64,000 nucleotides of DNA, taken from NCBI RefSeq assembly GCF_005938215.1, contig NZ_VCPD01000001.1, positions 310,001 through 374,000 of the forward strand, in the 5' to 3' direction. Position 1 is the stretch's first letter; every line of letters starts with the position of its first letter. Of this stretch, positions 45,412-53,891 are shown one piece after another. The notes under the pieces were generated by a model. It did no database searches. It was not told where the DNA came from and saw only the letters and a program-made list of their open reading frames with translations. The DNA is from Ruegeria sediminis. GTDB lineage: Bacteria > Pseudomonadota > Alphaproteobacteria > Rhodobacterales > Rhodobacteraceae. The translations under genes were made by a program, and so were the position numbers.

Positions 45412-45447
45412 GGTAGCTAATGGCCTACGTTTCGTGGTCGTTACGCA

Positions 45448-45476
45448 ATATTAGGTCGTCATTTGACTACCGTCAA
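45448..45476 (-). promoter_or_regulatory. phage early promoter (sigma-70 type)
   Basis: On the minus strand TTGACG (45476-45471), 17 bases, then TAATAT (45453-45448). Expected start near 45441. The -35 box lies inside operator-like repeat O1, so repressor binding there would block it. Confidence 0.85.
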
Positions 45477-45501
45477 GCCGAATGGTTGTCAATTGTCAAC
45501 C
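45463..45501. promoter_or_regulatory. phage operator region, two inverted repeats
   Basis: O1 is TTGAC-TACC-GTCAA (45463-45476). O2 is GGTTGTCAATTGTCAACC (45484-45501), symmetric except for two positions. Both share TTG.C and G.CAA half-sites and lie between the divergent early promoter and the repressor gene. Likely bound by the repressor and perhaps the Ner-like protein. Confidence 0.75.
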
Positions 45502-45520
45502 TTGTGGGAGGGATGTAGGA

Positions 45521-46270
45521 ATGGGCACCGTTGGGGCGCGCCTAAAAGAAGAACGAGAGCGTCTCGGCTTAAGCCAAATCGCATTTGCAGATTTGGGAGG
45601 CGTGAAGAAACACGCTCAAATCAATTATGAGAGTGATCGACGGAAGCCAGATAGCAGCTACCTAAGCCTGATCTCGAAAGAAGGAGCGGACGTTCTTTAC
45701 ATCCTGACTGGCAAGCGAGTTGATGCTCCGCGCAATCCGACCCGCACCGAGGCACAGATGCGCCAAACCGCCACGGACATACGTCGATCGCTCGACCAGA
45801 CCATCTCCATCGACGGCAGCGACTATGCCACGGTTGCCCGTTTCGACGTCGAGGCCGCAGCCGGCGACGGCGCGACGGTCGGCTACGTCGAAAACGCGGA
45901 ACGTATTGCATTCCGACGCGCCTGGTTGGACCGGATCGGCGTCAAACCAAAGAACGCTGCTCTGCTCAGAGCGCGCGGGTCTTCGATGGAACCGTTGATC
46001 TGGGATGGCGACCTTCTGATGATCGATACGACCATGACGGAACCTCGATTGTACCGGCGCGGGCGGTGGAAGGGTCACCAGGATGAGATTTTCGTACTCG
46101 AGCTCGACGGCGATCTGCGCGTCAAATCGGTGCGCCGGCCAGAGGAGGACAAAGTCGTCATCAGTTCGGAGAACCATGTACGCTACGAACCCGAGGTCTA
46201 CCAGGGCGACGAAATCAGCCGCCTTCGCTTCGTCGGCAAGGTGGTCTGGTGGGGCCATACGGCGGTGTGA
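45521..46270 (+). CDS. phage repressor, XRE helix-turn-helix with S24 peptidase domain
   Basis: The 249-residue protein maintains lysogeny. It has an N-terminal XRE domain (ARLKEERERLGLSQIAFADLGGV, residues about 6-60) and a C-terminal LexA-like S24 autopeptidase domain with Ser155 (RGSSMEP) and Lys202 (LRVKSVRR). This predicts induction by RecA-dependent self-cleavage, unlike Mu c, which has no S24 domain. GGGAGG lies upstream of ATG 45521. It is the only regulator read rightwards and is followed by a terminator. Confidence 0.93.
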   Translation: MGTVGARLKEERERLGLSQIAFADLGGVKKHAQINYESDRRKPDSSYLSLISKEGADVLYILTGKRVDAPRNPTRTEAQMRQTATDIRRSLDQTISIDGSDYATVARFDVEAAAGDGATVGYVENAERIAFRRAWLDRIGVKPKNAALLRARGSSMEPLIWDGDLLMIDTTMTEPRLYRRGRWKGHQDEIFVLELDGDLRVKSVRRPEEDKVVISSENHVRYEPEVYQGDEISRLRFVGKVVWWGHTAV

Positions 46271-46300
46271 TCTTCGGTCCCGAACGTAGGCTCAGCAAAG

Positions 46301-46323
46301 GCAGAGCGGGCTCTGCGCTTTTT
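46301..46323 (+). terminator. repressor terminator
   Basis: GCAGAGC (46301-46307), GG, GCTCTGC (46310-46316), then GCTTTTT. A clear intrinsic terminator 30 bases after the repressor stop, separating it from the lipoprotein gene. Confidence 0.88.
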
Positions 46324-46325
46324 GC

Positions 46326-46355
46326 GTGACTCTCAAAAGAGAACTGGCACATAAA
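46326..46355 (+). promoter_or_regulatory. possible promoter of the cargo lipoprotein gene
   Basis: GTGACT (46326-46331), 18 bases, CATAAA (46350-46355): four of six consensus matches in each box. The terminator just upstream means this gene needs its own promoter. Confidence 0.4.
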
Positions 46356-46389
46356 TTCGGCAATGTTCGATTTGGCGTGGAGTGAAGTT

Positions 46390-46842
46390 GTGCCGAAATC
46401 TCGATATTTGGTTGTGATGTCCGTTTGTCTGCTCGGTGCTTGTCAGGATCCGCAACAGGTGGCCTCGTCCGCATTCGACAAGTCGTTCTTCGTCGGCGAA
46501 AGCTACCAGGCCGTTTATGCCAGGACGCTGCAGACAATGCGCCTCTGTTTGAAGCCAGGCACCACCTATCTCGCAGCGTCTGGAGCTGGGGTTACACTCG
46601 ACGCCCAGCTATACCCAGATCTCGGCTACGCTGAAATCATCAACGGTCTCTCCGGTGTTAGTCCCGTCACCTTGGGGGTGACTCGCATCGAGAACAGCGA
46701 TGGCAAAACCAAGGTTTCGATCAAAGCGCCTTACGGCATCCAAAGCGCACGTGACGGGTATCGATCATGGCTTGAGTATTGGAGTCGGGGCGGCACATCG
46801 TGCAAGTCCGCTGAATTCCAGGTGGCGCCAACGATCCAGTGA
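46390..46842 (+). CDS. lipoprotein, probable lysogenic-conversion cargo gene
   Basis: I prefer GTG 46390 as start (GGAG 7 bases upstream), giving a perfect lipoprotein signal: basic PKSRY, hydrophobic core and lipobox LLGAC. An ATG at 46363 in frame would add nine residues before it. The mature part is about 130 residues with a central alpha/beta domain (SYQAVYARTLQTMRLCLKPG, then GVTLDAQLYPDLGYAEIINGL). It lies between repressor and phage left end, read away from the lytic genes, which is typical of genes expressed in the lysogen. It may alter the host surface. The family is not certain. Confidence 0.75.
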   Translation: MPKSRYLVVMSVCLLGACQDPQQVASSAFDKSFFVGESYQAVYARTLQTMRLCLKPGTTYLAASGAGVTLDAQLYPDLGYAEIINGLSGVSPVTLGVTRIENSDGKTKVSIKAPYGIQSARDGYRSWLEYWSRGGTSCKSAEFQVAPTIQ

Positions 46843-47344
46843 AAAACTGTCGCCGAAGGCGTGTTAGGAATGCAGGTTCCAGCCGTCGAAATCGTAGCTC
46901 TGCGAGGCCGACCGACCGCCTGATCTGATGAAATCGGGTGCATGTTCGAGATCTTGCAGGGCGAGGCCGCTAACACGGCAAGCCATTAAAAACACTTCTA
47001 TTTTCGCTATCTCGCACCTGTTTTTGCGAACATGCACCTTTAGGTGCGAGTTCACGAGCCCTCGGCGACCTCGATTTACCCCTGAAGAGCCGTCTGCAAG
47101 CCTCGTTTTAACCAGTGTTCAATGGGGTTTGGGCTGTTGCCGGCTGCACCGGCTGTCAAAACGCCTGGGCAACCCTGCAAAGCGCGTTTTCGGCCTTTTT
47201 TGGCCTTTTGTGCGTGACAACTCGTCCGCCTGACAAATGGGCGTCAGCGCCTCGTTACGAGCCTTGTTTTATTGGCCCGTCCGCAATCTTCCGGCCACTT
47301 CGACCCTCTTCCGGCATCTCTGCAGATATCGGTGTCAACTTACA
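46843..47344. repeat. phage left end with transposase-binding-like sites and a long inverted repeat
   Basis: No gene is seen in these 502 bases. Reading inward from the terminus at 47344 (minus strand) are L1 TGACACCGATATCTGCA (47337-47321, 7 bases in, mirror of the other end), L2 TGACGCCCATTTGTCA (47246-47231) and L3 TGACAGCCGGTGCAGCC (47158-47142). Mu-type left ends also have three spaced sites. Further in, CTCGCACCT (47011-47019) pairs with AGGTGCGAG (47042-47050), with GCACCT-TT-AGGTGC (47034-47047) nested within. Confidence 0.8.
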
Positions 47345-47349
47345 GCGCA
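47345..47349 (+). repeat. target-site duplication, right copy
   Basis: GCGCA directly follows the phage terminal TACA and repeats the five bases at 11355-11359. Confidence 0.9.
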
Positions 47350-47410
47350 ACCCGGTCAGGATTGCACGGTGAGGTGTCTTTTGCCCAAAATTTGAATGGC
47401 GGTTACTGGG

Positions 47411-47659
47411 TCAGTCGCCCAGCTTGGCCTCAAGCGCCGCGATGCGCGCCTCGAGCGCGGCGTTTTCCTCGCGCGCCTTCTGCGCCATGGCGCGCACGGC
47501 GTCGAATTCCTCGCGGGTGACGAAGTCGCGGTCGGCGAGCCAGCGGTCGATCATCGACTTCATCGCGGTCTCGGCCTCTTCCCGCGCGCCCTGCGCCACG
47601 CCCATGGCATTGGTCATCAGCTGGGAAATGTCGTCCAGGATCTTGTTGCGGGTCTGCAT
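47411..47659 (-). CDS. ubiK: accessory factor UbiK family protein
   Basis: The 82-residue protein starts MQTRNKILDDISQLMTNAMGVAQGAREEAET and ends in a coiled coil (REENAALEARIAALEAKLGD), the UbiK (BMFP/YqiC) pattern. UbiK assists the ubiquinone biosynthesis complex. GGAG precedes ATG 47659. It is divergent from lgt, and before phage insertion its downstream neighbour was the ybjN-like gene, 316 bases away. The prophage end is 66 bases beyond its stop, so its terminator may be affected. Confidence 0.88.
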   Translation of the reverse strand: MQTRNKILDDISQLMTNAMGVAQGAREEAETAMKSMIDRWLADRDFVTREEFDAVRAMAQKAREENAALEARIAALEAKLGD

Positions 47660-47756
47660 GTCTTTACTCCGGTGTCGCGGTTGCACTCTATATGGGCAAG
47701 GAAACGCCCGGGCTCAAGGTTGACTTGCCCGGCAAACCCCGGGCAATGAGACGCAC

Positions 47757-48644
47757 ATGCAGGCAGTTCTGAATTTTCCCGACGTTTCGCCCGAACTTTT
47801 CTCGATCTCGCTGTTCGGGATGGAGTTCGCGCTGCGCTGGTACGCGCTGGCTTATATCGTCGGCATCCTCATCGCGTGGCGCATGGCGCTTGCCGCCCTG
47901 CGCCGCACCGCTTTATGGCCGGGCGATGCGTCCCCGATGACGGCGCAGCAGCTCGAAGACCTGGTGACCTGGATCATTGTCGGCGTCATCGTCGGCGGGC
48001 GGCTTGGCTTTGTCCTGTTCTACCAGCCGGCCTATTACCTTCAGAACCCGGTCGAGATCGTGAAGGTCTGGCAGGGCGGCATGGCCTTTCACGGCGGGCT
48101 GCTCGGGGTGGTGACGGCCACACTGCTTTACGCGCGGCGCCACGGCATTCCCGGCCTGGCGATCTCGGACCTGGTGGCGCACACGGTCCCGCCCGGGTTG
48201 TTCCTTGGCCGCCTGGCCAATTTCATCAACGCCGAACTGTGGGGCAGGCCCAGCGAGTTGCCCTGGGCGGTGATCTTTCCGGGTGCCGCGGCGCAGGATT
48301 GCCCCGATGTAACCGGCCTTTGCGCGCGCCACCCTTCACAATTGTACGAAGCCGCACTCGAGGGGTTGTTGCTGGGCGCTCTGCTGCTTTGGCTGGTCTA
48401 CCGCCGCGGCGCGTTCCGAAAGCCGGGGCTGATTCTCGGCACGTTCCTCGCGGGCTACGGCGCCTCGCGCTTTGTCGTCGAATTCTTCCGGCAGCCGGAT
48501 GCGCAATTCGTCGCGCCCGGCAATCCGCTCGGGCTGGCCTGGCAGGTCGGCGGCTACGGCCTGACCATGGGGCAGCTTCTGTCCCTGCCGATGATCGCGC
48601 TGGGGCTGTGGTTCCTGCTGCGCGCAAGACGAGCGCCGGTATGA
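47757..48644 (+). CDS. lgt: prolipoprotein diacylglyceryl transferase
   Basis: The 295-residue inner-membrane enzyme transfers diacylglycerol to the lipobox Cys of prolipoproteins. Seven hydrophobic segments, the [11 protein letters not shown] start, the Lgt signature [26 protein letters not shown] and [15 protein letters not shown] are visible. It is the first gene of an overlapping operon with a methyltransferase and pgeF. Both tiny lipoproteins noted in this window would depend on it. Confidence 0.96.
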   Translation: MQAVLNFPDVSPELFSISLFGMEFALRWYALAYIVGILIAWRMALAALRRTALWPGDASPMTAQQLEDLVTWIIVGVIVGGRLGFVLFYQPAYYLQNPVEIVKVWQGGMAFHGGLLGVVTATLLYARRHGIPGLAISDLVAHTVPPGLFLGRLANFINAELWGRPSELPWAVIFPGAAAQDCPDVTGLCARHPSQLYEAALEGLLLGALLLWLVYRRGAFRKPGLILGTFLAGYGASRFVVEFFRQPDAQFVAPGNPLGLAWQVGGYGLTMGQLLSLPMIALGLWFLLRARRAPV

Positions 48645-49708
48645 GCCTCAAGGACCTGCTCATCGAGCGAATCCGGCAGGACGGCCCCCTGACCGTCGCG
48701 GACTACATGGCCGAATGCCTGCTGCACCCGGTCCACGGCTACTACACAACCCGCGATCCCTTGGGCGCGCAGGGCGATTTCACCACCGCGCCCGAGATCA
48801 GCCAGATGTTCGGCGAACTGGTCGGCCTTGCGCTGGCGCAAAGCTGGCTGGATCAGGGCCGCCCCGATCCGTTCACGCTGGCCGAACTGGGGCCGGGACG
48901 CGGCACGCTGATGGCGGACATCCTTCGGGCGACACGGAACGTGCCCGGATTTCACGACGCGGCGCGGATCGCGCTGGTCGAAGCCTCGCCCACGCTGCGC
49001 AAGCTGCAGGCCGATACTCTGTCTGGATACGCGCCGGAATGGCTGGGCGAGGTCGGGGACCTGCCGCGCCGGCCGCTGTACCTTGTCGCCAACGAATTCT
49101 TCGACGCCCTGCCCATCCGCCAGTTCGTCCGCGACGGCGAAGGCTGGCGCGAGCGTGTGGTCGGTTTGAAGGACGGCGAACTGACCTTCGGCCTGGGTGC
49201 CGCCGCGCCGCAGGCCGCGCTGAAGGATAGGCTCCCGGATACGCGCGACGGCGACATCGTCGAAACCTGCCCTGCGGCGGCCCCGATTCTCGGGCAAGTG
49301 GCCGGGACGATATCGTCGCTGGGCGGCGCAGCCCTGATCATTGACTATGGCGACTGGCGCTCGCTGGGCGATACGTTCCAGGCAGTGCGCCGGCACGACA
49401 AGGTGGGCCTGTTGGACGCACCGGGCGAGGCGGATCTGACCGCCCATGTGGATTTCGAGTCGCTTGCGATCGCGGCCAGATCCCAAGGGTGCGCCCACAC
49501 CCGCCTGACGCCGCAGGGTGTGTTCCTGGAACGCCTCGGCATCACCGCGCGCGCGCAGGTTCTGGCCCGCTCCGGCGAAGAAAAGAACGCCGAAGCGGTG
49601 GTCCGTGCACATCGCCGGTTGACGCATCCCGAGGAAATGGGAAATTTGTTCAAGGTGCTGGGCCTCTACCCGGCACAAGCCGCACCGCCACCCGGACTGG
49701 AGCCATGA
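48641..49708 (+). CDS. SAM-dependent methyltransferase, NDUFAF7 family
   Basis: The 355-residue protein starts [42 protein letters not shown] and has the family motifs [32 protein letters not shown] (SAM site) and [14 protein letters not shown]. The mitochondrial relative methylates an arginine of a complex I subunit; the bacterial target is not established. ATG overlaps the lgt stop and its own stop overlaps the pgeF start (ATGA both). Confidence 0.9.
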   Translation: MSLKDLLIERIRQDGPLTVADYMAECLLHPVHGYYTTRDPLGAQGDFTTAPEISQMFGELVGLALAQSWLDQGRPDPFTLAELGPGRGTLMADILRATRNVPGFHDAARIALVEASPTLRKLQADTLSGYAPEWLGEVGDLPRRPLYLVANEFFDALPIRQFVRDGEGWRERVVGLKDGELTFGLGAAAPQAALKDRLPDTRDGDIVETCPAAAPILGQVAGTISSLGGAALIIDYGDWRSLGDTFQAVRRHDKVGLLDAPGEADLTAHVDFESLAIAARSQGCAHTRLTPQGVFLERLGITARAQVLARSGEEKNAEAVVRAHRRLTHPEEMGNLFKVLGLYPAQAAPPPGLEP

Positions 49709-50463
49709 CCCTCGAAATCCTCACCTCGGATACGCTGTCTCCCTTCCAGCACGGTTTCTTCACCCGCCGGGGCGGCGCATCTTCGGGGATTTTTTCCGGG
49801 CTGAACTGCGGCATGGGTTCGTCCGACCAGAGCGAGGCGGTCGCCCTCAACCGCTGCCGGGTCGCGGCGGCGATGGAGGTGGCGCCCGACAACCTGATCG
49901 GCGTGCACCAGGTTCATTCGGCGGATGTCCATGTGGTGACCGGCCCGCCATCGGAAACCCGGCCCAAGGCCGACGCGATGGTGACCAACCTGCCGGGCGT
50001 CGCCCTGACGATCCTGACGGCCGACTGCCAGCCGGTCCTCTTCGCCGACCGCGACGCGCAGGTCGTCGGGGCCGCACATGCGGGATGGCGCGGCGCGCTG
50101 GACGGCATTCTCGAGGCGACGCTCGAGGCGATGGAGCAACTGGGCGCGCATCGCGAGAACACGGTCGCCGTGATCGGCCCGACGATCTCGCAACGCGCCT
50201 ACGAGGTCGGGCCGGAATTCCTGGACGATTTCATGGCCGACAGCCCGGACAACGCCCGCTTTTTCAGCAATGGCAACGGCGACAGGCTGCTGTTCGACCT
50301 GCCCGGATTCGGGCTTGACCGGCTGCGCCGCGCGGGCATCGGCCAAGCCGAATGGACGCGGCACTGCACCTATTCCGATGCCGTCAGGTTCTACTCGTAC
50401 CGCCGCTCGACGCATGCGGGCGAAGCCGACTATGGCCGGCTGATCTCGGCGATCCGGCTTTGA
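49705..50463 (+). CDS. pgeF: peptidoglycan editing factor (laccase-domain, YfiH family)
   Basis: The 252-residue protein has the copper/zinc-site family motifs QVHSADVH, LTADCQPVLFAD, HAGWRGALDGI and the late HCTYSD...FYSYRR. PgeF removes wrongly built peptidoglycan precursors; the family was earlier annotated as polyphenol oxidase. It is the third gene of the lgt operon. Confidence 0.93.
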   Translation: MTLEILTSDTLSPFQHGFFTRRGGASSGIFSGLNCGMGSSDQSEAVALNRCRVAAAMEVAPDNLIGVHQVHSADVHVVTGPPSETRPKADAMVTNLPGVALTILTADCQPVLFADRDAQVVGAAHAGWRGALDGILEATLEAMEQLGAHRENTVAVIGPTISQRAYEVGPEFLDDFMADSPDNARFFSNGNGDRLLFDLPGFGLDRLRRAGIGQAEWTRHCTYSDAVRFYSYRRSTHAGEADYGRLISAIRL

Positions 50464-50734
50464 GAATGTGGCGCGACTAAGGCGCCGCCGCCACGTTTTG
50501 GCCGTAATCATCCTGAATATTTTCCAGTGAGTCGGGTGAAAAATCCCGCCTGAACTCAGTTGCTTAGTTGGTCAATTTGGGCCGTTTGAAATTGGTGCGA
50601 GTGTAAAGGGAGTTCGAACAGCACGAAGTTTTGTCCTCATTTTTTCCCGGATCAGCCCTATCTGCGCCGCAAAACGGTTTCACAGTCGAAAGCTGAGCAG
50701 GAAAGGCTGAACAGCCGCATCGAGGCAGGAGAAA

Positions 50735-50866
50735 ATGATGAAACCCAAATCGCGCTTTATCAGGTCCGTGATCGCTGCCGCCAAGGAACACGATCTGGAC
50801 ATGCCCTGGAAACGCGGGGTGGGCAATTCCATCAAAAGCGTTCGCCGTACCGGCGAAACAGCTTGA
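50735..50866 (+). CDS. 43-residue basic protein
   Basis: GGAGA lies just before ATGATG at 50735. The 43-residue basic peptide reads MKPKSRFIRSVIAAAKEHDL then MPWKRGVGNSIKSVRR. The short MPW-KRG element is familiar to me from small conserved Rhodobacteraceae proteins, which I cannot verify here. About 270 bases of AT-richer sequence precede it, so it is probably a single gene. Its basic charge suggests RNA, DNA or membrane contact. Confidence 0.6.
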   Translation: MMKPKSRFIRSVIAAAKEHDLDMPWKRGVGNSIKSVRRTGETA

Positions 50867-51212
50867 TCGCAAGAATGCTCCAGGAGGCCAAGCTGCTAGG
50901 CCTTTTGGACAAGGCCGCACCGGTTACCGGCCTCGGACCGGCGCGGATACTGACCGCTGCCCGGTTTGCTCGGCGGCATCACGAGGTCGAGGGGTGCGCA
51001 GGCAATTTTCGCCTGTGTTTAACGAGTTCTGACTGGGGGGTCATTGGTATGGCCGAAAACGCGCGAATTGAACGTCGCAGGTTTGGCAAACGACGCGGGA
51101 TCCTGTTCCTGGATGCTCCATCCATTTCAGAATGCAAAGGAAAGAAAGCCAATCCAAGGCCGTCTGAGGGGGCTGCCCGGCAATGGCAGGAATTGAAAGG
51201 GACGGAATACAG
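50867..51212 (+). other. stretch without a convincing gene
   Basis: This region precedes the Hint gene. A possible frame from ATG 50875 or 51049 to the stop at 51232-51234 exists and overlaps the Hint start, but its codon use is poor, especially after 51040. GGGGGG before 51049 could be a ribosome site for a 61-residue peptide. The area is more likely the leader of the Hint gene. Confidence 0.4.
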
Positions 51213-51995
51213 ATGCCAATTCCACATTCACTGACGCGGGCGGCGCGCAACGCCGTCGGCACATCGGCGCTGCTGCGCGACGTCGGCACTCAGCGCGGGG
51301 TCCGGCGGCCCAAGCTTCGACGCTACGAGGTCAGCTGCCTGTCGCCCGAGGGCGAAATCGTGCAGGCGCGCCACATCGCACCTGCCCTGCCCATTTTCGA
51401 GGACGCGTTTTGCGCCTTCACCCGCGGCTCGCTTGTGGAAACCGACCAGGGGCCGATGGCGATCGAGGATCTGCTGCCCGGCGACATGGTCGTGACCCAG
51501 GACGGTTCGGCCCAGAAGGTGCTGTGGAAGGGCTCGCTGACACTGGTGCCGGGACAGCCGGATTCGCGCGGGCGGACCCATCCGCTGACGCGGATCATGG
51601 CCGACACGTTCGGCATGCAGAAACCCTTGTCCGGCGTGATCGCCGGCCCATCCGCGCGGTTGCTGGCGACGCCCGGGCATCTGCGGCATCTGGCCGACGG
51701 CGGACAGCTGCTGGCCCCGGTGCAGGAGTTTCTGGACGGGTTGAGCGTGATCGAGACCATGCCTCCGACGCCGGTGGAGCTGTTCCACATCTGCTTGCGC
51801 CGCCACTCGGTCATCCGCGTGGACGGCCTGCAGTTCGAAACCTACCATCCGGGCATCAACGCGATCCGGATGCTGGGCCAGTCGCTGCGGTCGCTTTACC
51901 TGGGCCTGTTCGCGCATGTCGATTCTATGGGCGATTTCGGCCCCCTGCTGCTGCCGCGCGCCGGCGACGGCGAAATCGACGCGATCACGGCCTGA
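51213..51995 (+). CDS. Hint-domain protein
   Basis: The 260-residue protein has a Hint (Hedgehog/intein-type) domain from about residue 65: CAFTRGSLVETDQGPMAIEDLLPGDMVVTQDGSAQKVLWKG, with the nucleophile-like Cys at the domain start, and a final YHPGINAIRML part. Roseobacters carry many such proteins, often exported, with few characterised. No signal peptide is visible. Whether it self-cleaves is unknown: a Hint Cys is present but the canonical C-terminal His-Asn is not evident. Confidence 0.8.
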   Translation: MPIPHSLTRAARNAVGTSALLRDVGTQRGVRRPKLRRYEVSCLSPEGEIVQARHIAPALPIFEDAFCAFTRGSLVETDQGPMAIEDLLPGDMVVTQDGSAQKVLWKGSLTLVPGQPDSRGRTHPLTRIMADTFGMQKPLSGVIAGPSARLLATPGHLRHLADGGQLLAPVQEFLDGLSVIETMPPTPVELFHICLRRHSVIRVDGLQFETYHPGINAIRMLGQSLRSLYLGLFAHVDSMGDFGPLLLPRAGDGEIDAITA

Positions 51996-52007
51996 AAGGG
52001 GGGAACC

Positions 52008-52166
52008 ATGCAGATCATTCTCAGCTGGCTGATCTCCCTGACGATCGCCGCCTTCCTGCCGCCCAGCAACGCGCACCCGAAGGGCGCGTCCGCTACGCCG
52101 ACCGGTTCAACCGTGCTTCCAGCACGTCGAACGGCACGCCCGGCTCGTCTTTGGCCCCGCGAATGA
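52008..52166 (+). CDS. possible 52-residue exported peptide
   Basis: GGGGGGAA precedes ATG 52008. The first 24 residues (MQIILSWLISLTIAAFLPPSNA) look like a signal peptide, but the rest is basic, Arg/Pro-rich and runs antisense over the end of the Lrp-family gene. It could be a real small exported protein that was truncated or a chance frame. Confidence 0.3.
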   Translation: MQIILSWLISLTIAAFLPPSNAHPKGASATPTGSTVLPARRTARPARLWPRE

Positions 52167-52593
52167 CGAGCGAGGTCTTGACGCTGGCCACGTTCGGCGT
52201 GGTCAGCAACTCGCCGGTCAGGAACTGCTGAAAACTGCTCAGATCGGGGGCGACGCATTTCAGGATGAAATCCACTTCGCCGTTCAGCATGTGGCATTCG
52301 CGGACCAGCGGCCAGTTGCGGCACCGCTCCTCGAAGGCGCGCAGTTCGACCTCGGCCTGGCTGTCCAGCCCGACCATCGCGAAGACCTGAACCTCGAACC
52401 CCAGCTCGCGCGCGTTGACGTCTGCGTGATAGCCTCGGATGAGCCCCGCCTCCTCCAGCGTACGCACGCGCCGCAGGCAGGGCGGCGCCGAGATTCCCAC
52501 GCGTTTCGCCAGTTCGACATTGGTCATGCGACCATCCGCCTGCAATTCTGCCAGTATCTTGCGGTCAATCTCGTCCAGTCGTGTTCCGACCAT
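52093..52593 (-). CDS. Lrp/AsnC-family transcription regulator
   Basis: The 166-residue protein has the AsnC helix-turn-helix (DEIDRKILAELQADGRMTNVELAKRVGISAPPCLRRVRTLEEAG) and an alpha-beta ligand-binding (RAM) domain. Such regulators respond to amino acids and often repress themselves. AGGAG precedes ATG 52593. It is divergent from trxB, and AT-rich repeats between them (52640-52690) are candidate binding sites. Confidence 0.92.
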   Translation of the reverse strand: MVGTRLDEIDRKILAELQADGRMTNVELAKRVGISAPPCLRRVRTLEEAGLIRGYHADVNARELGFEVQVFAMVGLDSQAEVELRAFEERCRNWPLVRECHMLNGEVDFILKCVAPDLSSFQQFLTGELLTTPNVASVKTSLVIRGAKDEPGVPFDVLEARLNRSA

Positions 52594-52818
52594 GAAATGC
52601 TCCTGATGTTTGCGGTTCTTATAGCAGCACCCCGGCGATGCGCAATAATATTTCACGCCCGAGCAATATTGTTCATTTGCAATGCTCTTTTTCCGCGCAT
52701 TGGCCAAGCCCTTCAGTCGTGAGCACACGCGACGTAGGGGGTTTAAGCCCGCGTCGGCGGTCGCTATATCCAAGCCCCGAGGACAGCAAGATCGCTGCGG
52801 CAGTTTTTTGGGGGTATC
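52594..52818. promoter_or_regulatory. divergent regulatory region between the Lrp-family gene and trxB
   Basis: An AT-rich patch (52640-52690) in a GC-rich setting carries GCAATAATAT and GCAATATTGTT, the second with the perfect palindrome CAATATTG, followed by TTGCAATGC. These spaced GCAAT-type repeats look like Lrp-family binding sites. Confidence 0.5.
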
Positions 52819-53763
52819 ATGGCCGAAACACGTCACACCAGGGTTCTGATCATCGGGTCGGGACCCGCAGGCTATTCCGCGGGCGTCTATGCCAGCCGCG
52901 CCATGCTGAATCCGATTCTGGTGCAGGGGATCGAACCGGGCGGCCAGCTGACCACGACCACCGATGTCGAGAACTATCCCGGCTTCACCGAGGTTCAGGG
53001 CCCGGACCTGATGATCAAGATGCAGGAGCACGCCGCCGCAATGGGTTGCGAGGTCATCGGCGACATCATCACCGATCTGGACCTGAGCAAACGCCCCTTC
53101 AACGCCAGGGGCGACAACGGAACGACCTATACCGCGGATGCCGTGATCCTCGCCACCGGTGCCCGCGCCAAGTGGCTGGGCCTGCCGTCCGAGGACAAGT
53201 TCAAGGGGTTCGGCGTGTCGGCCTGCGCCACCTGTGACGGATTCTTCTACCGCGGTCAGGAAATCGTGGTGGTCGGCGGCGGCAACACGGCCGTCGAAGA
53301 GGCGCTGTTCCTGACCAATTTCGCCAGCAAGGTGACGCTGGTCCACCGCCGCGACGAGCTGCGCGCGGAAAAGATCCTGCAGGACCGCCTGTTCAAGCAC
53401 GAAAAGATCGAAACGCTGTGGTTCAACGTGCTTGAAGAAGTGATCGGCACCGAAGACCCGCTGGGCGTCGAAGGCGTCAAGGTCAGGAACGTCAAGACCG
53501 GCGAGATCACCGAAATCCCATGCAAGGGCGTGTTCATCGCCATCGGCCACGCGCCGGCGAACGAACTGGTCAAGGACGTGCTGGAAACCCACATGGGCGG
53601 TTACGTCGTGGTCAAGCCGGGCTCGACCGAAACCTCGGTTCCGGGCGTCTTTGCCGCCGGCGACCTTACCGATCACAAGTACCGCCAGGCCGTAACATCG
53701 GCCGGCATGGGCTGCATGGCCGCGCTGGACGCCGAGCGGTTCCTGGCGGAACAGGACGGCTGA
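52819..53763 (+). CDS. trxB: thioredoxin reductase
   Basis: The 314-residue flavoprotein passes electrons from NADPH to thioredoxin. It has the FAD motif [18 protein letters not shown], the redox pair Cys136-Cys139 ([10 protein letters not shown]), the NADPH motif [13 protein letters not shown] and the C-terminal [26 protein letters not shown] precedes the ATG. Standard length. Confidence 0.95.
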   Translation: MAETRHTRVLIIGSGPAGYSAGVYASRAMLNPILVQGIEPGGQLTTTTDVENYPGFTEVQGPDLMIKMQEHAAAMGCEVIGDIITDLDLSKRPFNARGDNGTTYTADAVILATGARAKWLGLPSEDKFKGFGVSACATCDGFFYRGQEIVVVGGGNTAVEEALFLTNFASKVTLVHRRDELRAEKILQDRLFKHEKIETLWFNVLEEVIGTEDPLGVEGVKVRNVKTGEITEIPCKGVFIAIGHAPANELVKDVLETHMGGYVVVKPGSTETSVPGVFAAGDLTDHKYRQAVTSAGMGCMAALDAERFLAEQDG

Positions 53764-53891
53764 CATCATCGCATGACAGGGGCCGGCCCCGGGCAAGGGG
53801 CTGGCCCGATTGCGTTTTGGCCCGCACGGAGCTGTGTCTTGACCCTCCGTGACCCGCGTCGCAAAGTCGTCTCGACGGACAACACCCGGAG

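Larger units (their letters stand above)
11360..47344 (-). mobile_element. complete Mu-like transposable prophage with a siphovirus-type tail
   Basis: The element is 35,985 bp long. It begins TGTA at 11360 and ends TACA at 47344, with matching inverted end motifs (TGACACCG.TAT.TGCA, 7 bases in from each terminus) and a GCGCA duplication on both sides. It encodes a DDE transposase with the MuA D-D-E spacing, an AAA+ MuB-like partner, repressor, activator, lysis genes, terminase, portal, Mu-type head proteins and a long-tail module, all without visible frame disruption. The phage left (repressor) end is on the right in this window and its genes read mostly leftwards. The insertion is between ubiK and the ybjN-like gene and breaks neither. 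Confidence 0.95.

Noticed and set aside
11313..46999. Alternative phage ends with duplication CTTCT (TG at 11318, CA at 46993-46994)
   Set aside because: The five bases match, but the sequences inside share no convincing end motif, whereas the GCGCA ends show a long inverted match and tandem sites.
50875..51234. Possible protein-coding frame before the Hint gene
   Set aside because: Codon use decays along the frame, no motif is seen, and it overlaps the Hint start; kept only as a gap note.
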